DNA from: Prevotella sp. CAG:1185
Lineage (GTDB): Bacteria > Bacteroidota > Bacteroidia > Bacteroidales > Bacteroidaceae
Length of the DNA: 28,364 nucleotides
Assembly: GCA_000436695.1 (NCBI GenBank)
Contig: HF992520.1
Coordinates: 1-28,364 of the forward strand
Direction of reading: 5' to 3'
Of this stretch, positions 24,906 to 28,364 are shown piece by piece (position 1 is the stretch's first letter; every line of letters starts with the position of its first letter). Made by a program: the position numbers and the translations under genes. The notes under the pieces were generated by a model. That model was not told the origin of the DNA and did no database searches. It worked only from the letters and a program-made list of their open reading frames with translations.

Positions 24906-24980
24906 GGTGGATGTAGTTCAGTTGGTTAGAGCGTCAGATTGTGGTTCTGAATGTCGTGGGTTCGAGCCCCACCCTCCACC
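24906..24980 (+). tRNA. tRNA-His (anticodon GTG)
   Basis: A full cloverleaf can be drawn. G at 24906 is the -1 base typical of tRNA-His and pairs with C at 24980. The acceptor is GTGGATG, the D-arm GTTC..GAGC and the anticodon stem TCAGA/TCTGA with loop TTGTGGT (anticodon GTG). The T-arm is GTGGG-TTCGAGC-CCCAC, followed by CCTCCAC. CCA is not encoded in full. Acceptor pair 6-67 is a T.C mismatch, which is unusual. Confidence 0.95.
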
Positions 24981-24981
24981 C

Positions 24982-25017
24982 AAGCGGAATTCTTAAAAAG
25001 AGTTCCGCTTTTTGTTT
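24982..25017 (+). terminator. Terminator of tRNA-His
   Basis: AAGCGGAA (24982-24989) and TTCCGCTT (25003-25010) form a perfect 8-bp stem followed by TTTGTTTTT. Confidence 0.85.
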
Positions 25018-25107
25018 TTAATAGCCGGAAGACGGCAAGGCGACATTCAATGTTATGGAAGTTCCACATTTAAGAAATCAACCACGGCTTTATAATTTTC
25101 ATAATCA

Positions 25108-25323
25108 ATGAAACATTACCTACTCATAATTATTTTATCTGCAATAATCTCATCATGCAGTTCATACAACAGGCGTGTGTATATATGCACCGGCCCATAC
25201 TCACGGGCATATCATAAAACGAGCAACTGCAAAGGCCTTGACAACTGCAGCAGAGACATAAAAGAACTTCCAGAAAGCGAAGCAATAGACCTGGGACGCC
25301 ATAAATGCAGATTTTGTTATTAA
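25108..25323 (+). CDS. Small Cys-rich lipoprotein, possible metal-binding
   Basis: This 71-residue protein has a short hydrophobic signal ending at the lipobox ISSC (Cys17), so a surface or periplasmic lipoprotein is expected. The mature part has Cys27, Cys41, Cys47, Cys67 and Cys70 plus His36 and His65, in the pattern YxC...YH..xxC..L..C then a final CxxC. I have seen this pattern in small hypothetical proteins of Bacteroidetes. It could bind a metal ion or be held by disulphides. No clear promoter is seen; TAATTTTC near 25092 is one mismatch from a -7 box. It is the first protein gene after the tRNA. Confidence 0.7.
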   Translation: MKHYLLIIILSAIISSCSSYNRRVYICTGPYSRAYHKTSNCKGLDNCSRDIKELPESEAIDLGRHKCRFCY

Positions 25324-25378
25324 TTACACACACTATATTGCTTAATACGAAATTATGCGAAAAACAAAGATATAAGAT

Positions 25379-25828
25379 ATGAAAAAAGGATTCCTTTTAT
25401 TACTCACATTCCTTATGTCGCTGACATTAGGAGCACAAAATTCTATAAGGTACGTAACAGCAAACTTAAATATGCGCACCGCACCAAATACAAAATCATA
25501 CATTATAACGCAAATCCCCAAAGGCACCCCAGTAGCTATAGAAGAAGATTGCGACTGTGCATGGATACCTGTAAGTTATAATGGTCACATCGGATATGTA
25601 TCAACAAAATACCTATCTAAGCATAAACATTCATACCATAGCACCAGACCACTCACTAAAACAAGATATTATACAAACTCAAGAGGCCATAGAGTACAAT
25701 CTCCAACCAGATATACCTCTGCCCCTGCCGGAGCCACAGCATTATGTAATGACGGCACTTACAGCTTTAGTCAGAGCCGGCGAGGCACATGCTCACATCA
25801 TGGTGGAGTTGCGCAGTGGCTAAGATAA
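25379..25828 (+). CDS. Secreted SH3b - DUF3761 protein
   Basis: This 149-residue protein has a signal peptide ending in LGAQ (about residue 20). A bacterial SH3 domain (VTANLNMRTAPN to GYVSTKYL) spans about 25-80. A His/Arg/Tyr-rich linker follows, then a C-terminal DUF3761 domain (GATALCNDGTYSFSQSRRG, CSHHGGVAQWL) at about 117-148. SH3b domains usually bind peptidoglycan peptides. DUF3761 is short, has two conserved Cys and a CSHHGG motif that could be catalytic or metal-binding. The combination suggests a wall-associated exported protein. It lies 55 bp after the Cys-rich lipoprotein gene on the same strand. Confidence 0.82.
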   Translation: MKKGFLLLLTFLMSLTLGAQNSIRYVTANLNMRTAPNTKSYIITQIPKGTPVAIEEDCDCAWIPVSYNGHIGYVSTKYLSKHKHSYHSTRPLTKTRYYTNSRGHRVQSPTRYTSAPAGATALCNDGTYSFSQSRRGTCSHHGGVAQWLR

Positions 25829-25916
25829 ATACCACAACTAATAGCACTCACACATTTGCCAGAAAAGTAAAGAGATTAATATCAAATATTTAATCTTAAG
25901 CAGATTAAAATAGACA

Positions 25917-25965
25917 AAAAAGTTTCGTAAAAACGAAACTTTTTATTATCTTTGCTGGCAAAGAT
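25917..25965 (+). promoter_or_regulatory. higBA promoter with two overlapping palindromes (candidate operator)
   Basis: The -7 box TATCTTTG (25947-25954) has a TTTC -33-like box (25923-25926) 20 bp upstream. A perfect 12-bp inverted repeat AAAAAGTTTCGT (25917-25928) and its complement (25933-25944) covers the -33 region. A second perfect palindrome ATCTTTGC-TG-GCAAAGAT (25948-25965) covers the -7 box and start site. Such sites fit autorepression by the HTH antitoxin. Confidence 0.65.
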
Positions 25966-25980
25966 ATTAAAGATAAAGAC

Positions 25981-26319
25981 ATGGCTATATTCCAACTTGC
26001 ATTATTAGAAGAGGCTAAAAATTTCCTCCAGAGCCTACCTGATAAGGCGTACAAAAAGATATTGTACAACGTGGATAGAGTAGCACGAGGAGAGAAGAAC
26101 AAAGAACTCTTTAAGAAGTTGGAAAATTCTGAGATATGGGAGTTACGCACTCTCTATAATGGGATGGTCTACCGCTTGTTTGCCTTTTGGGACACTGATA
26201 CACAAACTTTGGTGGTAGCCACCCACGGAATTATAAAGAAAACGCAAAAGACACCGAAAAAAGAGATAGCACGGGCAGAGGCAATAATGAAGTTGTATTT
26301 TAAACTCAAAAAAATATAA
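25981..26319 (+). CDS. higB: RelE/ParE-superfamily (HigB-like) toxin
   Basis: This 112-residue basic protein has the architecture of HigB/Gp49-like toxins. An N-terminal helix pair (LALLEEAKNFLQSLPDKAYKKIL) precedes the strand segment IWELRTLYNGMVYRLFAFWD (about residues 50-70) and a Lys-rich C-terminal helix. The ELR..(Y)R(L)F pattern is diagnostic. Members cut mRNA on the ribosome. The toxin gene precedes the antitoxin gene, the reverse of most toxin-antitoxin pairs but normal for hig. The HTH gene starts 3 bp downstream. Base composition is AT-rich, like the rest of this right-hand block. Confidence 0.88.
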   Translation: MAIFQLALLEEAKNFLQSLPDKAYKKILYNVDRVARGEKNKELFKKLENSEIWELRTLYNGMVYRLFAFWDTDTQTLVVATHGIIKKTQKTPKKEIARAEAIMKLYFKLKKI

Positions 26320-26322
26320 GAT

Positions 26323-26661
26323 ATGAAACAGGTAGGAAACATGAAACTCTACTCCTTAGAGGAAGTTAAAGACGAGCTTATAGGCAAGATTGGAACTCCG
26401 GAAAGAGACGAGCACGAGCGAAAGGTAGAAGATGCCTTGCACGCCTACCGAATTGGAGAGGCTATAAAAAACGCACGACTTAAACAGAACCTCACACAGG
26501 AGGAGTTAGGAGAACGTATAGGAGTGCAAAAAGCTCAAATATCACGTATGGAGCGAGGAAATAGTATAAGCCTTCCAACTATGAGCCGTGTATTTAAGGC
26601 ATTAGGCATAACAACGGCTACTCTTGATTTGGGTATAGCAGGAAAGGTTACTTTGTGGTAA
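26323..26661 (+). CDS. higA: HTH (XRE/Cro-C1) antitoxin, HigA-like
   Basis: This 112-residue protein has a C-terminal helix-turn-helix (IGEAIKNARLKQNLTQEELG to RVFKALGI) at about 45-97 and an N-terminal segment that probably wraps the toxin. An alternative start lies 6 codons in (MKLYSLEE at 26341). It should neutralise the adjacent toxin and repress the shared promoter. The two palindromes at 25917-25965 are natural candidate sites. The stop codon is followed by a terminator at 26678-26720. Confidence 0.9.
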   Translation: MKQVGNMKLYSLEEVKDELIGKIGTPERDEHERKVEDALHAYRIGEAIKNARLKQNLTQEELGERIGVQKAQISRMERGNSISLPTMSRVFKALGITTATLDLGIAGKVTLW

Positions 26662-26677
26662 TAGCATAAAGCACTAA

Positions 26678-26720
26678 CAATAAAGAGGAGGACGCAAAAA
26701 CACCCTTCTCTTTATTGCTT
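26678..26720 (+). terminator. Terminator of higBA
   Basis: CAATAAAGAG (26678-26687) pairs perfectly with CTCTTTATTG (26708-26717), then CTTTAT follows. The loop is 20 nt. It lies 17 nt after the higA stop codon. Confidence 0.7.
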
Positions 26721-27001
26721 TATAGAATGTTGCGGGACATTGGAACTCTCCTTTGGAATTAAGCTCAAATCAATCATTAAACCACACGTATTTTTATCTA
26801 TTTTGTGTATTCATACTTTCATCCATCTTTTTGTTCGCTTTTCTTGACACGACCAGCTATGCCTGCAAAATATATAACAAATAAACTCTCAATATAAAAC
26901 AAAAATCTAGACCGAACCATAATACATGATTTGGGCTAAACCGGCAATATCAGAAATCGCAATCGCAGGATGCATTAAACTTAATAAAATACAGAAATAT
27001 T
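26721..27001. other. Intergenic region upstream of the secreted coiled-coil gene
   Basis: No gene or clear promoter is seen. CTATTTTG near 26799 is one base short of a -7 box. A frame starting at 26926 reads into the next gene out of phase and is a shadow. Confidence 0.5.
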
Positions 27002-28159
27002 ATGAGAAGAATATTTTTTATCTTGTGCCTGATTATTATTTGCATAGCAGCCAAGGCACAATATTCATCAGAAAATTCTTTTATCAGAAAAGAAATTGTT
27101 TCTTATACAAAAGACAAAAAGGGATTCTATGTAAAAGAAACCAACAGAATGGTTGATATCGTTACTGACATTACTGAGAATTATGCTTACGACAAAAAGG
27201 CCCAGAATCTTTATGTCCTCACAGATAACAGCAATGTCGTAGTAACCCTGACAAAAGACTACGCCAAAATTATTAAAAGAAACAAGGACATCCCACACCT
27301 GTCAGGTGAAGCGCTTGATAACGAGATCGAGAAGCGCAACAAACTGTTATACGATAAATTTACAGCCCTAAACCATGAAAGGGAACAACAGATTACAGAT
27401 TCTATCAACAAGGCCATCCAGGACTCTATCGATGAAGTTAATAGACTCAATGCAATAATGGCAGCTCAGAAGAAAGCACGCGAAGATTACATCAGCAACC
27501 ATAAAAGCCATGAAGTTCCTTTAGGACAAAATTCCATAAGATGTGATATATGCGATAATGATATTAATACAGATGATGTTGTTTATACCATAGGCATCAA
27601 AAACGACACAATTTATTATGCCACAATAAATACAGGAGATCTTGATCTTTCATACGTGGAGCTGCATGAGTCAAAAATACCAGAAGCACTTTATTCTGAC
27701 CATAACTTCATGTATCATTACGAAGTTTACAAAGATAGTCTTACTAATGATTCCTTCGACTACAAAAAGTTTGTTTATATAGAAGGCTATAAATATTACG
27801 AAGACTATTTGGCACGATTAAAGAAAGCCGCTCCATATGGTTACATTAACGAATGGAGTTGGAACGACGAATATTCTATGGTCACATTTAACATCCGCTA
27901 TACCAATACGAATGCTAAAACCATTAAATATATTACTGTCTATTTCAGAATCACCAACGACGTTAACGATGTCCGTTGCACAGGTTATTTCAAAGGTACA
28001 GGCCCGCTCAAAGAAGGCGAAACGGCATCATGGAATTGGGATAGTTCATCCTATTTCACAGCCGGCGACTCTTCCAATATGAACATCACCAAAATCGTCT
28101 TGACCTACATGAATGGAACAAAGCAGATTGTTTCCGGCAAGTATCTACGATTTAATTAG
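27002..28159 (+). CDS. Secreted protein with coiled-coil, function unknown
   Basis: This 385-residue protein has a signal peptide ending in AKAQ (about residue 20). Residues 20-100 are a small beta-rich domain (YVLTDNSNVVVTLTKDYAKII). Residues 105-165 are a charged helix with heptad character (LDNEIEKRNKLLYDKF, INKAIQDSIDEVNRL, AQKKAREDYI), probably a coiled coil. After a CDIC motif (about 180-183), residues 185-385 are beta-rich, with WSWNDEYSMVTFNIRYTNTN and GTGPLKEGETASWNWD. That part resembles a bacterial immunoglobulin-like or FxLYD-type fold. No enzyme motif is seen. It could be an envelope or surface protein. The gene is AT-rich and stands alone. Confidence 0.75.
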   Translation: MRRIFFILCLIIICIAAKAQYSSENSFIRKEIVSYTKDKKGFYVKETNRMVDIVTDITENYAYDKKAQNLYVLTDNSNVVVTLTKDYAKIIKRNKDIPHLSGEALDNEIEKRNKLLYDKFTALNHEREQQITDSINKAIQDSIDEVNRLNAIMAAQKKAREDYISNHKSHEVPLGQNSIRCDICDNDINTDDVVYTIGIKNDTIYYATINTGDLDLSYVELHESKIPEALYSDHNFMYHYEVYKDSLTNDSFDYKKFVYIEGYKYYEDYLARLKKAAPYGYINEWSWNDEYSMVTFNIRYTNTNAKTIKYITVYFRITNDVNDVRCTGYFKGTGPLKEGETASWNWDSSSYFTAGDSSNMNITKIVLTYMNGTKQIVSGKYLRFN

Positions 28160-28364
28160 CCCGTATATATCATGCCATACTCTATCAGACATATTTTAAG
28201 CTCATATATGCCCATAAAATACAATAGTCATATAAACTATGCCCTTGCCGTACTTAACGCTTTACAGCAAGTTTATCAGCCTTTCACACCTGTCTTGAAA
28301 GCCAGGCATAGTTTATATGGCTTCATTAGTGTCCCGTTAAAATGGGACGAGTTAAACAATTAAT
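28160..28364. other. Right edge without a supported gene
   Basis: A 63-codon frame at 28172-28363 (MPYSIRHILSSYM..) has no promoter and spans a palindromic structure, so I do not call it. A short hairpin GTCCC-gttaaaat-GGGAC lies at 28331-28348. The region may belong to the next, truncated locus. Confidence 0.35.
28229..28319. repeat. Perfect 15-bp inverted repeat separated by 61 bp
   Basis: CATATAAACTATGCC (28229-28243) and GGCATAGTTTATATG (28305-28319) are exact complements. The arms are too far apart for a usual terminator and no T-run follows. They could be the ends of a small mobile or invertible unit, or a large RNA stem. Confidence 0.75.

Noticed and set aside
28172..28363. 63-codon frame at the right edge
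   Set aside because: It contains both arms of a perfect inverted repeat and has no promoter; it may be chance.
1..28364. CRISPR array or complete insertion sequence
   Set aside because: No regularly spaced repeats and no transposase gene were seen; the repeats present are short inverted or tandem units.
24907..28364. Integrated element bounded by a duplicated tRNA 3' end
   Set aside because: No second copy of the tRNA-His 3' segment and no integrase were found in the window.

Overview
The window looks like a chromosomal segment of a Bacteroidetes bacterium, most likely Prevotella or a close relative. Promoters have the Bacteroidetes form (TTTG or TTG, a 19-20 bp spacer, then TAnnTTTG) and Shine-Dalgarno sequences are mostly weak. 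The families present (DUF4837, Bacteroidetes-type LptE, the DUF4922/SpoIID fusion, NhaC, AguA/AguB) and a GCAAAA-rich palindromic intergenic repeat fit the same group.

Left third (1-10.8 kb): an NhaC-type Na+/H+ antiporter faces a NUC1-type nuclease lipoprotein across a shared hairpin terminator. Upstream of the nuclease is a compact unit with its own promoter, a 34-codon ORF and a strong terminator, which I consider the most interesting unexplained element. Next come agmatine deiminase and N-carbamoylputrescine amidase (agmatine to putrescine), then a ZIP metal transporter. On the minus strand follow a short Dxs-like TPP enzyme, a CDF cation exporter and an AmpG-like MFS permease.

Middle (10.8-17 kb): the permease lies 20 nt downstream of a 1263-residue protein that joins two GT-A glycosyltransferase-like modules, a DUF4922 module with a GalT/HIT-like HxHxQ motif, and a SpoIID/LytB module. 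Together they suggest a cell-wall remodelling or recycling operon. A repeat-rich intergenic region, an outer-membrane beta-barrel gene and a lipoprotein gene broken by four lesions follow.

Right-centre (17-25 kb): this is a housekeeping run on the plus strand: rlmN, a DUF4837 lipoprotein, pdxA, a flippase-like membrane protein, a sigma-54-type AAA+ regulator, lptE, a TPR-like protein and secG, then tRNA-His. The last four protein genes are closely spaced and serve envelope biogenesis and secretion.

Right end (25-28.4 kb): after the tRNA the DNA is AT-rich and accessory in character. It holds a Cys-rich lipoprotein, an SH3b-DUF3761 secreted protein, a HigB/HigA-like toxin-antitoxin pair with two palindromes over its promoter, and a secreted coiled-coil protein of unknown function. 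A perfect 15-bp inverted repeat lies near the window edge. All calls come from reading the sequence and from knowledge of protein families; no database search was run.
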